The notes under the pieces were generated by a model that was not told where the DNA came from, ran no database searches, and worked only from the letters and a program-made list of their open reading frames with translations. A stretch of DNA of 56,729 bases, from the IMG/VR virus record IMGVR_UViG_3300021197_000610, positions 1 to 56,729 of that record; one strand, given 5' to 3'. Both the position numbers and the translations under genes were made by a program. The DNA is from a virus. Shown piece by piece: positions 16,217-22,456 of this stretch. Every line of letters starts with the position of its first letter. Within the stretch, counting starts at the first letter, position 1.

Positions 16217-16348
16217 TTACTGCTTGGGTTCTACTTTTACGTTTCTAACACCTTTTGATTTTAGAAACAATGCTGTTTTCTCACCACAAGCTCGTGGTGC
16301 AAAACAAATGCGTATACCATCTACGCATATCCAGACGTACTCAGACAA
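16217..16348 (-). CDS. Possible small protein, 43 residues, TTG start
   Basis: An open frame from TTG at 16348, overlapping the upstream stop (TTGTCTGA), to TAA at 16217. The product (starting SEYVWICVDGIRIC) looks protein-like, with three Cys and a basic C-terminus. There is no strong ribosome site, so translation would depend on coupling. Otherwise the gap holds nothing. Confidence 0.4.
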   Translation of the reverse strand: MSEYVWICVDGIRICFAPRACGEKTALFLKSKGVRNVKVEPKQ

Positions 16349-16661
16349 GAGAATAGACCTGTTTGGTCACGTCATAATCTGCACAGACCCACCCACCAGT
16401 GAATGACATTCTGTCCAGACCAAGAGTAGGATTAGCCAACTTCAGTCTACTTACGCAGTCCTCAAGGCTAGCCCCTGATATTTGAACAGGTATATCTTTA
16501 ACACCGTTATGATATACGCCATCCAAAAGATAATAAAAAGGCTCATCGACATTGCCGAAAGCCTCAGCTACCTGAGCATAAGCATACCGCAAATATCTCA
16601 GACGTTTATTGTGATGAAGCACTTTCTTTTCTTCGTCTTCGTCCACGTTATTATTCACCAT
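16341..16661 (-). CDS. Hypothetical protein, 106 residues
   Basis: No known family. A charged N-terminus (NVDEDEEKK) leads into a helical stretch (RLRYLRYAYAQVAEAF) and beta-like segments ending in GGWVCADYDV. It lies in an unbroken leftward run with the 71-residue gene directly upstream (stop and start adjacent). Its ribosome site GGAGG lies 8 bases before ATG. Confidence 0.6.
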   Translation of the reverse strand: MVNNNVDEDEEKKVLHHNKRLRYLRYAYAQVAEAFGNVDEPFYYLLDGVYHNGVKDIPVQISGASLEDCVSRLKLANPTLGLDRMSFTGGWVCADYDVTKQVYSLV

Positions 16662-16877
16662 TTATTCATATGCCTCCTCTATTATAGTCCATTGCAAGTT
16701 TAAATTTTCCACGTTGTGATACTCATTTATCGTACCTTTGTCACCGTGAAACTGTGGCGGTTCAGCACTGCAAACAACCACACGATAAACAGTATCGTAC
16801 AGGTTTACAGGAGGAGTACCGTGACAAGAATAGTCAAGTCTCCACACGTCACCGCAATCATTCGTTCGTATAATCAT
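16662..16877 (-). CDS. Hypothetical protein, 71 residues
   Basis: A short, Trp- and Cys-containing protein (NDCGDVWRLDYSCHG) with no recognised family. It begins a two- to three-gene cluster downstream of the hairpin terminator at 16993-17016, so it may have its own promoter in 16878-16990, where I could not identify convincing boxes. Confidence 0.55.
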   Translation of the reverse strand: MIIRTNDCGDVWRLDYSCHGTPPVNLYDTVYRVVVCSAEPPQFHGDKGTINEYHNVENLNLQWTIIEEAYE

Positions 16878-16992
16878 GTCTTACAGCCTTTCTACATTAC
16901 TTCATGAGGGTGCATCCATCCAAAGGGAGATCATTTGTGTTGAAAAAAAATTACGGATACACCCACAAAAAGTAATGCTGAACATTGGAAAA

Positions 16993-17016
16993 CACCCAAC
17001 ACACTAGCATTGGGTG
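16993..17016 (-). terminator. Leftward intrinsic terminator after the 164-residue early gene
   Basis: A perfect 7-bp stem CACCCAA/TTGGGTG with a 10-base loop lies 20 bases past the stop of the gene at 17036. Read leftward it is followed by TTTTCC. It would separate that gene from the cluster beginning at 16877. Confidence 0.65.
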
Positions 17017-17035
17017 CTTATCCGATGGTCAACCA

Positions 17036-17530
17036 CTAGGCAACTACAGCCTTGAGTTTCTTGACCATATCAGACGGCACACTGTCTCCATCCTTCAACC
17101 CATCTTGACGTCTTTTCTCAGCTCTAGCAATAAGAGCATGGATCATATCGTCAAGGTTCAGGGGCTTGTACTCAGGCTCAGGCTTGAACTCCCAGTAGGG
17201 AGTGTCGATAGCAGCTCGAGCATCACTCTTGCTGATCTTGGTACGGTTCTTGTGATATACAAAACAGCTTTCGTCTGTATCCCACACAAAGGTCAAGAAG
17301 CTCTCGACCCACGCCTTGACCGCATTAGAACGCCAACCACTAGGCAAGCTATCAAGCAGAGCATTAGTTTGACGAACAGCAACCGTAACATCATTAGTCT
17401 CATTCCAAAGCACAGCAATAGAAGCAAGCACACGATGCGTGTCGGCTTGCAGCTTAGAGCCACGAGAAGCAATAGACGCAATCATTTTGTCGATTGCAAC
17501 GTCAGTTTTGATAAGTGTAATTTTAGCCAT
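17036..17530 (-). CDS. Conserved-looking early phage protein, 164 residues
   Basis: First leftward gene after the central region, with AGGAGG seven bases before its ATG and a terminator behind it, so it is probably a separately and strongly expressed early gene. Helical, with KITLIKTDVAIDKMI at the start and a basic C-terminus (IARAEKRRQDGLKDGD). Base composition is GC-richer than the rest of the arm. I recall similar proteins in other marine phages but know no function. Confidence 0.7.
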   Translation of the reverse strand: MAKITLIKTDVAIDKMIASIASRGSKLQADTHRVLASIAVLWNETNDVTVAVRQTNALLDSLPSGWRSNAVKAWVESFLTFVWDTDESCFVYHKNRTKISKSDARAAIDTPYWEFKPEPEYKPLNLDDMIHALIARAEKRRQDGLKDGDSVPSDMVKKLKAVVA

Positions 17531-18222
17531 GTAAACCTCCTACGATCTAGCTATACAACCTACCCACCATGAGTAAGCTGTACAAGCTAGACCGAGAGCC
17601 ACACAAAAACCACAGCATGTGCAGCTCTAGGGTTCACTTGTGACGGCATGGGTGCATCTCAGCATATATCCCCAAGTACTAGCAAAGGTTGTCCGACCAT
17701 TCTAGCAATACCGCCAAATATAAAACTCAAAGCACCGACTACGAAAGAATTGACAAGTATCGCATAGCACAATTGAATTGCACACTAGCATTGATACAAA
17801 CGCATCTAACAAGTCGGAACTCGCAAACCCTACCGTCACCCCACCGCACGCAAGAATTAGTCGCACGTCTGGACTTACAGCACTATCTTATTGGACGGCA
17901 TCACACCGCCACCGATAGGGCATTGAGCCACGCCAAAGGCGTGTATGTAAACGCAAGGTTGATCCTACAGCACTCCCTAGACCCATCACGGGCTAGATGC
18001 GAGTAGTAGACCCTGCTAGTCGATAAAGGCCGACTGGCCGTTCCGAATAATTAGAGAATACAGCAATTGACCGAGATGTAAATAGGTGTAAGCTATTGAT
18101 TTTAAACGATAATACATATTTTATTTATTGAATATGTTATTGGTTTCTCTGTTTGTTCTCATTGTGTTCTATGTTAGTGATTCGTTCCTGATTCGTTCTC
18201 ATATGCCCAAAGTTTCTACGTT

Positions 18223-18290
18223 ATGTTATAACATTACATACTTGCAGAGTCCGAATGTGTGACATTTTGATATTTGTTATGTTATAACAT
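18223..18290. repeat. Two copies of 12-bp palindrome ATGTTATAACAT
   Basis: Perfect palindromes at 18223-18234 and 18279-18290, each preceded by GTT-like bases, 56 bp apart (about five helical turns). The spacing puts both on the same face of the helix, as for a pair of protein-binding sites. Confidence 0.6.
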
Positions 18291-18507
18291 AGCATTTGCC
18301 ACACACCACAATCACACATTGTATAGAAAAGCCTTTATATTCAAACATTTATATATTCAGATATGTGAATATGTTTTCTGATAGTTGTGACACATTCAAA
18401 TATTCGAATATGTAGGGGCATGGGACAGGGTAGGGGTCATGGTATGCGTTTATAGCCAATGACAGAGATGTGATTTTTTAGTTTTGGACAAAATGCCGCA
18501 CCTAAAC

Positions 18508-18544
18508 GTGATCACAGGCTGTTATCTACTTTAAATGTGATCAC
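18508..18544. promoter_or_regulatory. Two GTGATCAC palindromes, 29 bp apart
   Basis: Identical 8-bp palindromes at 18508-18515 and 18537-18544, nearly three helical turns apart and 44 bp upstream of the rightward promoter's -35 box. The second is embedded in TGTGATCACA. This layout fits a dimeric activator or repressor site pair; the binding protein is unknown. Confidence 0.5.
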
Positions 18545-18587
18545 AAATATAAAAATCAATAATAATAAAAATATTTTTGTTTACCCC

Positions 18588-18617
18588 TTGACCTCGGGGC
18601 ATAGAGTATTATATAAT
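18588..18617 (+). promoter_or_regulatory. Rightward sigma-70-type promoter P1
   Basis: TTGACC at 18588-18593, 18-base spacer, TATAAT at 18612-18617. The expected start near 18624 falls inside the palindromes at 18622-18642. It would give a leader of about 180 bases before the first rightward gene. Confidence 0.7.
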
Positions 18618-18621
18618 ACAT

Positions 18622-18642
18622 AAAGTAATATTACTTTAAGTA
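18622..18642. promoter_or_regulatory. Overlapping operators at P1 start point
   Basis: A perfect 16-bp palindrome AAAGTAATATTACTTT (18622-18637) overlaps TACTTTAAGTA (18632-18642). A near copy, AACTTAAAGTA, follows at 18652-18662. Placement over the transcription start mirrors the leftward promoter at 12.7 kb. Confidence 0.65.
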
Positions 18643-18715
18643 CCTCTATGTAACTTAAAGTAACCTTAAGTTTCTATTATCTCTTATATATTAATAGTTA
18701 TTATATACTTTAAGG

Positions 18716-18726
18716 TACTTAAAGTA
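18716..18726. promoter_or_regulatory. Operator-like palindrome TACTTAAAGTA, right copy
   Basis: Exact copy of the shared 11-bp palindrome, with a one-mismatch partner immediately before it (TACTTTAAGGT at 18706-18716). It lies 47 bp upstream of the second rightward promoter. Confidence 0.6.
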
Positions 18727-18773
18727 GTACATTATAGACGTAGAAAGTTTTTTCTGTCGTCCCATTTAATGTA

Positions 18774-18802
18774 TTGACTTTATTTCCCCTTCAAGGTATA
18801 AC
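18774..18802 (+). promoter_or_regulatory. Rightward sigma-70-type promoter P2, abutting first ATG
   Basis: TTGACT at 18774-18779, 17-base spacer, TATAAC at 18797-18802. The ATG of the first rightward gene is only four bases past the -10 box, so a transcript starting here would have no leader or would miss the ATG. It may serve genes further along. Confidence 0.6.
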
Positions 18803-18805
18803 TAG

Positions 18806-19063
18806 ATGAGAAAAAGACACACGTATTCTTCGGATAATGTTGTAGAAGAGTTCTACAAGGCTCTTGCAGACAAAAACGAAGGTAAGCTTCGCAGGGTACA
18901 CATACCAAGATCTGATGTATTCTATGTACGAGAGGCAATTTTTCAAAACACAGGTACTAAATACTCCCTAGACAGGGTAGAACGAGCTATGTATCTAGAA
19001 GGTATGCTCAATATTAGAGATGTTTTTGAGCCTGAACGTAAAAGAGAATGGGAAACTGACTGA
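18806..19063 (+). CDS. Basic hypothetical protein, 85 residues
   Basis: First gene of the rightward arm. Charged, mostly helical (VVEEFYKALADKNEGKLRRV, then SLDRVERAMYLEGML), with a possible winged-helix look but no clear family. Overlaps the next gene by one base (TGATG). As the first gene after the control region it could be a regulator, but this is only positional. The ribosome site is weak (AAGG nine bases upstream). Confidence 0.6.
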   Translation: MRKRHTYSSDNVVEEFYKALADKNEGKLRRVHIPRSDVFYVREAIFQNTGTKYSLDRVERAMYLEGMLNIRDVFEPERKREWETD

Positions 19064-19392
19064 TGACAGTGGATTTTGACATAGATGGTGATGGACAGAT
19101 CACAGTAGAAGAGATAGCTATGAAAGAACGTATGCTTGAAGTAGAGCTACGAGAAGAAAAAGCAGAATCCCAAAAGAAAATGGCTTGGGTAGCCATGATT
19201 ATGATGATTGTCTTTACTGTTGTGTTATTTACCCCACTAATAACAGATACAAGAGTATCAGCTCTTGCAGATTTGCTAGGATTGTTCTATATTGCACAGA
19301 CTGGTGTGGTAGCAGCTTATATGGGAGCTACAGCATACATGGCAGGTAAGCCAATGGGTAATAAAATAGCAATGAAAAAGGATACAAGATGA
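19063..19392 (+). CDS. EF-hand-containing membrane protein, candidate holin
   Basis: 109 residues. Residues 4-17 form a textbook EF-hand loop, DFDIDGDGQITVEE (D-x-D-x-D-G-x-I-x-x-x-E), followed by a charged helix. Then come two hydrophobic spans (MAWVAMIMMIVFTVVLF and ALADLLGLFYIAQTGVVAAY) and a basic tail. Directly upstream of the endolysin, it is the natural holin candidate; the loop could make it sense calcium. Similar proteins occur, from memory, in other marine phages. Overlaps both neighbours. Confidence 0.7.
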   Translation: MTVDFDIDGDGQITVEEIAMKERMLEVELREEKAESQKKMAWVAMIMMIVFTVVLFTPLITDTRVSALADLLGLFYIAQTGVVAAYMGATAYMAGKPMGNKIAMKKDTR

Positions 19393-19856
19393 GTTTTAGA
19401 CTAAGTCAGAGATCACTGGACAGATTAGAGGGTGTACATCCTGCAATGACTGGGGTGGTAGAAAGAGCCATACAAATTACTGGTGTCGATTTTGGAGTTA
19501 CGCAAGGTATACGTACCTTAGACGAACAGAAAGCTAATGTAGCTGCAGGAAGATCTCAAACTATGCGGTCAAAACACTTACTACAAGAGGATGGCTTTAG
19601 CCATGCAGTTGATGTAGTAGCCTATGTAGGTTCAAATGTATCTTGGGAACTTAATCTGTACGATGACATCTGTGATGCCTTTAAACAAGCTGCAGAAGAG
19701 ACTGAGGCATCCGTTAAGTGGGGAGCTGCTTGGTCTGAGGGAGATATTAGAACTTATCCTGGCACAGCTGAGGATGCTATGATGGCATACGTAGACTTAC
19801 GTAGGTCACAGGGACGTAGACCTTTTATTGATGCTCCGCATTTTGAACTGATGTAA
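19389..19856 (+). CDS. Endolysin, M15-family peptidase
   Basis: 155 residues, a single-domain VanY/T5-endolysin-like zinc peptidase that cuts peptidoglycan cross-links. Zinc-site motifs are SKHL...GFSHAVDVV (His and Asp) and DAPHFEL (last His) at the very C-terminus. There is no signal peptide, so release needs a holin, which fits the gene before it. Overlaps the upstream membrane gene by four bases and the downstream gene by one. Confidence 0.88.
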   Translation: MSFRLSQRSLDRLEGVHPAMTGVVERAIQITGVDFGVTQGIRTLDEQKANVAAGRSQTMRSKHLLQEDGFSHAVDVVAYVGSNVSWELNLYDDICDAFKQAAEETEASVKWGAAWSEGDIRTYPGTAEDAMMAYVDLRRSQGRRPFIDAPHFELM

Positions 19857-20083
19857 TGGAAATGTTAGAGTTCATAGCACAGTGGTTAGCTGCACCTCTA
19901 GCTTTTGTCGTCTGGTTTCTATTTATGAAATCAAGCAAGAACGAAAAGGATATTGCAGTGTTACAAGCTCAGTATGAATCTAACAGATTAGCTTACGATA
20001 GAGAAATGAAAGAATTAAAAGAAACTGTGAAAGCTATTTTTAATAAGTTGGACAGTATAGAACAGGCTTTGAGAGACAAATGA
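19856..20083 (+). CDS. Membrane-anchored coiled-coil protein of lysis cassette
   Basis: 75 residues: one N-terminal membrane span (APLAFVVWFLFM) then a coiled coil (DIAVLQAQYESNRLAYDREMK and on to the end). The layout resembles inner-membrane spanins or XhlA-type holin partners. Located between endolysin and the lipoprotein gene, overlapping both by one to four bases, so a lysis role is likely; which one is unclear. Confidence 0.65.
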   Translation: MEMLEFIAQWLAAPLAFVVWFLFMKSSKNEKDIAVLQAQYESNRLAYDREMKELKETVKAIFNKLDSIEQALRDK

Positions 20084-20448
20084 GGTGGCTACTACTTACT
20101 TTATTGCTTTCTGGGTGTGGTATTATGTCTTTGCTACCCTTTGGTGGCTCCAGTGGGCCAACAGTCAATAGTAATGCACAGATAGGTGCAGAGAATCGAC
20201 AGTCTGTAATGAGTGTAGAAAGTACTACATCTGCAGGCAGAGATATAGTTCAAACAACAAAAGAGGTTGAAACAGGGTCTGTGGAAAACTTAGATATTAT
20301 TAATACTAATATACCCCCTTGGGTAATGTTACTTCTGATACTTGGTTGGTTACTACCAACACCTACAGAAATTGCTAGAGGTTTTATAAATTTTGTTTTA
20401 AGATTATTTGGAAGGAAAGATAATCCTAAATACGAAAGATATAAGTAA
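20080..20448 (+). CDS. Lipoprotein with C-terminal membrane span, u-spanin-like
   Basis: 122 residues. The N-terminus is a lipoprotein signal with lipobox LSGC (Cys13), so the mature end should be fixed in the outer membrane. A Ser/Thr/Asn-rich periplasmic stretch follows, then a hydrophobic span (WVMLLLILGWLLP) and a basic tail (RLFGRKDNPKYERYK) that would sit in the cytoplasm. This is the architecture of unimolecular spanins such as T1 gp11, which fuse inner and outer membranes at lysis. Sequence match to u-spanins was not tested; the alternative is a host-exclusion lipoprotein. Confidence 0.65.
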   Translation: MRWLLLTLLLSGCGIMSLLPFGGSSGPTVNSNAQIGAENRQSVMSVESTTSAGRDIVQTTKEVETGSVENLDIINTNIPPWVMLLLILGWLLPTPTEIARGFINFVLRLFGRKDNPKYERYK

Positions 20449-20690
20449 TGCGTAATTATAAAAAAGAATATGCCAACTACCAAGGACAACCTGCACAGAA
20501 AAAGAGACGTGCTTCTAGAAATGCAGCACGTAATTCTTTAATGAAATCTGGTATAGTCAGGAAAGGTGATGGTAAAGATGTAAATCACCGTAATGGTAAT
20601 CCTATGGATAATCGAACAAAGAATCTGTCAATAACTACAAAACGTACTAATAGGTCTTTTCCTAGAAACAACAAAGCAGGAAAAAGATAA
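20448..20690 (+). CDS. Small HNH-like basic protein
   Basis: 80 residues. DVNHRNGNPMDNRTKNLSIT matches the HNH-nuclease core pattern (xxHxxGNxxDNxxxNL), preceded by a basic, helical N-terminus. It lacks the first Cys/His metal ligands of full HNH enzymes, so may be a minimal nicking-type or DNA-binding relic. Similar proteins with the same start (YKKEYANYQG) recur in marine phages, from memory. Phage HNH proteins near terminase genes often assist packaging. Confidence 0.6.
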   Translation: MRNYKKEYANYQGQPAQKKRRASRNAARNSLMKSGIVRKGDGKDVNHRNGNPMDNRTKNLSITTKRTNRSFPRNNKAGKR

Positions 20691-21007
20691 TGGCAATACC
20701 CGAACGAGTAAAAAATAAAATGAAAGAGGTTGGACTTAAAGAAGTCAATAAACCTCAACGTCTTAATGACAGCAGTGGTAAGTCTCATCATGTCATGGCT
20801 TCTGAAGGTGGTAAGTATAAGTATATCAAGTTTGGGCAAAAAGGTGTAAAGACAAATCAGACTGCAGGACAACGTGAAGCTTTTAAATCACGTCATGCAA
20901 AGAATATTAAAAAAGGTAAAATGTCTGCAGCATACTGGGCAGATAAGGTTAAGTGGAGTCCTTCAAAGACGAAGTCTCCCTCAAAGAAATGGAAAAAGGG
21001 ATCGTAA
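20690..21007 (+). CDS. Conserved phage protein with KYKYIKFG and AAYWADKVKW motifs
   Basis: 105 residues, very basic. It carries segments I recall from many cyanophage and marine-phage proteins: GGKYKYIKFGQKGV, then SRHAKNIKKGKMSAAYWADK. The family has no known function that I can name. The C-terminal tail is Lys/Ser-rich (SPSKTKSPSKKWKKG). It begins one base before the previous stop ends. Confidence 0.65.
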   Translation: MAIPERVKNKMKEVGLKEVNKPQRLNDSSGKSHHVMASEGGKYKYIKFGQKGVKTNQTAGQREAFKSRHAKNIKKGKMSAAYWADKVKWSPSKTKSPSKKWKKGS

Positions 21008-21008
21008 A

Positions 21009-21395
21009 ATGAAAACAACTACAATGGCTACTACTATAGCAGCAGTTATGGGCTTTCTTGCAGTAATGGCAACTAAGGCATCATCTATGGATTTTTCTGT
21101 CGCAGGACAGACACTGTCTATCGGTGCAGACTCTGACATCAACTATACTACTGGTGTAGAAGAGTGGGAGTGGGAACTAACTCCATCAGCAGGATTAACT
21201 GCTATGGGTATTGGACTAAGTGTAGCTACTGACATTGATATGTTAGAGCTAGAAGAAGGGGACATCTTTCAAGGTCTAGACTTTACTGCAAAGTACAAGA
21301 TACCTAGCACCTACATTAATTTATATACTGAAGTATCTACAGACTCAGACTTAAAGTTTGGTGATGTAACAGTAGGGGCTATGGCTAGTTTCTAA
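21009..21395 (+). CDS. Secreted beta-barrel-like protein ending in Phe
   Basis: 128 residues from ATG at 21009. A signal peptide (about residues 1-26, TIAAVMGFLAVMATKASS) precedes alternating beta strands with acidic turns (VEEWEWELTPSAGLTAMGIG, DFTAKYKIPSTYINLYTEV), and the chain ends GAMASF. A terminal Phe with alternating hydrophobics is the mark of outer-membrane beta-barrel proteins handled by BamA. It may change host permeability or exclude other phages; function is inferred. Confidence 0.65.
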   Translation: MKTTTMATTIAAVMGFLAVMATKASSMDFSVAGQTLSIGADSDINYTTGVEEWEWELTPSAGLTAMGIGLSVATDIDMLELEEGDIFQGLDFTAKYKIPSTYINLYTEVSTDSDLKFGDVTVGAMASF

Positions 21396-21586
21396 TGTGG
21401 TTAGCTATAGTCATGTTTTGCATGACACCTACAGATGCCAGTACGTGCACTCTTACAGTAAACAATGAAAATTTATATAGTAGTAAACAAAGTTGTCGTA
21501 AGGAAATGCGTAGTATGGTAGATAATTTTATTAGCAGAGGTATCTTTTCACAAGGTACTTGTATAGAGATAGGAGTCTCATTATGA
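21395..21586 (+). CDS. Small secreted protein with four Cys
   Basis: 63 residues beginning in the previous stop (TAATG). The hydrophobic N-terminus (MWLAIVMFCMTPTDAS) looks like a signal peptide; the mature part has Cys at STCTL, QSCRKE and GTCIEI, allowing disulfides in the periplasm. Follows the beta-barrel-like gene, so the pair may act together at the cell envelope. No known family. Confidence 0.55.
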   Translation: MWLAIVMFCMTPTDASTCTLTVNNENLYSSKQSCRKEMRSMVDNFISRGIFSQGTCIEIGVSL

Positions 21587-21678
21587 AAGTAATTAAATGG
21601 TTTGGAAGATATTTAAAAAGAATTGCATGTGCACTATTAAACATTAAATGCTGTGCAGATTGTAATTGTAAGGCGTAG
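21583..21678 (+). CDS. 31-residue amphipathic peptide with CCxxCxC tail
   Basis: ATG at 21583 overlaps the previous stop (ATGA) and is preceded by AGGAG. The N-terminus is a basic amphipathic helix (KVIKWFGRYLKRIACALLNI); the tail has four closely spaced Cys (CCADCNC), suited to metal binding or membrane-proximal disulfides. No known function; the strong ribosome site supports translation. Confidence 0.55.
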   Translation: MKVIKWFGRYLKRIACALLNIKCCADCNCKA

Positions 21679-21682
21679 CAAC

Positions 21683-21862
21683 ATGAAGAAGAAATCTAGT
21701 GTCAATAAAGCCGGTAATTATACCCAACCTGGGATGCGTAAAACTTTATTCAACTCAATCAAAGCTGGAGGTAAGGGCGGCAACCCAGGCCAATGGTCAG
21801 CCCGAAAAGCACAGATGTTGGCAAAACAATACAAAGCCAAGGGTGGAGGGTACAAGACATGA
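21683..21862 (+). CDS. Small basic phage protein with NPGQWSARKAQ motif
   Basis: 59 residues from ATG at 21683, four bases after the preceding stop; an earlier in-frame start at 21653 would overlap the preceding gene. The segment GGNPGQWSARKAQMLAKQYK followed by GGGYKT is one I recall from small proteins of marine phages and algal viruses. Function unknown. Overlaps the next gene by four bases. Confidence 0.65.
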   Translation: MKKKSSVNKAGNYTQPGMRKTLFNSIKAGGKGGNPGQWSARKAQMLAKQYKAKGGGYKT

Positions 21863-22032
21863 AAGTAAATGCACCAAAAGGATATCATTGGATGAAACAG
21901 CCTGATGGTGGTTATAAGCTAATGAAACATACAGGTAAATTTACACCCCATAAAGGTGCAAGTTTAGCTGCTAATTTTTCTGTACAAAAGGTTCACAAAG
22001 ATGGCCCTAAAAAGTCCACAAAAAAGTCTTAA
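21859..22032 (+). CDS. Small basic protein, 57 residues
   Basis: ATG at 21859 overlaps the previous stop (ATGA). Contains KGYHWMKQPDGGYKLMKH, a pattern that looks like a short beta hairpin, and a Lys-rich tail (GPKKSTKKS). It belongs to the run of small Lys-rich proteins before the terminase; these may coat DNA or enter the virion, but there is no direct evidence. Overlaps the following gene by 32 bases. Confidence 0.6.
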   Translation: MKVNAPKGYHWMKQPDGGYKLMKHTGKFTPHKGASLAANFSVQKVHKDGPKKSTKKS

Positions 22033-22450
22033 ATCTTGGGGTAAACAGAAGTGGAGAACTTCTGATGGATCTCCCTCAAAAGGCAAGAAAAGGTATTTAC
22101 CTGATAAAGCTTGGAATGCTTTAACAGCAGGTGAAAAAAGAGCCACTAATTCGGCAAAGTCAGAAGGCAATAAAAAAGGTAAACAGTTTGTAAAACAACC
22201 AGACAAAATTGCCAAAAAGGTTAAATCATATAGAGCAGTATCAGAAGGAGGCGTTATGAAAAAGCCAATGAATCCAGGAATGAAAGCACTTAAGAAAGAA
22301 GCACCAGATGTAGCCAAGAAGATGGGCTACAAGCATGGTGGTATGTCAAAAAACAAGTCAGGCTACATGGGTGGTGGTATGTCTAAAATGAGTGACATGC
22401 GTAAGACAGGAATGTTTTATGGCGGCATGGCAAAGAAAAAGAAAGGTTAG
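22001..22450 (+). CDS. Basic two-part protein with internal start at 22256
   Basis: 149 residues. The first half (KQKWRTSDGSPSKGKKRYLP, then WNALTAGEKRAT and KGKQFVKQP) resembles a domain of unknown function common in marine phages (DUF5872-like, from memory). The second half begins at an in-frame ATG (22256) with a perfect AAGGAGG four bases upstream and would make a separate 64-residue protein (MKKPMNPGMKALKKEAPDVA onward), ending in Gly/Met repeats GGMSK, GGGMSK, YGGMAKKKKG. So the locus probably makes both a long and a short product. Confidence 0.65.
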   Translation: MALKSPQKSLKSWGKQKWRTSDGSPSKGKKRYLPDKAWNALTAGEKRATNSAKSEGNKKGKQFVKQPDKIAKKVKSYRAVSEGGVMKKPMNPGMKALKKEAPDVAKKMGYKHGGMSKNKSGYMGGGMSKMSDMRKTGMFYGGMAKKKKG

Positions 22451-22456
22451 ATACCA

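Larger units (their letters stand above)
17531..18805. other. Central non-coding region; candidate origin and divergent control region
   Basis: About 1.27 kb where the two coding arms diverge. The left part (17545-18060) is GC-richer, with no convincing gene or tRNA. The right part (18061-18805) is very AT-rich and holds paired palindromes, GTTC-rich short repeats at 18150-18200 (GATTCGTTC twice), and rightward promoters with operators. Strand switch, AT-richness and repeats fit a replication origin plus control region; origin activity is inferred only. Confidence 0.55.

Noticed and set aside
17000-17793. A 13-bp direct repeat CACACTAGCATTG at 17000 and 17781
   Set aside because: Repeats of this length are expected by chance in a window this size, and the first copy is explained by the terminator loop.
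17689-18006. A 105-codon plus-strand frame in the central region
   Set aside because: It starts at a non-ATG codon without a ribosome site, its composition (Thr, Ser, His, Arg) looks random, and it would be the only rightward gene left of the promoters.
17531-18805. tRNA genes or an att site in the non-coding region
   Set aside because: No cloverleaf with a TTC loop and acceptor stem could be built by eye, and no tRNA-like 3' end lies near the recombinase.
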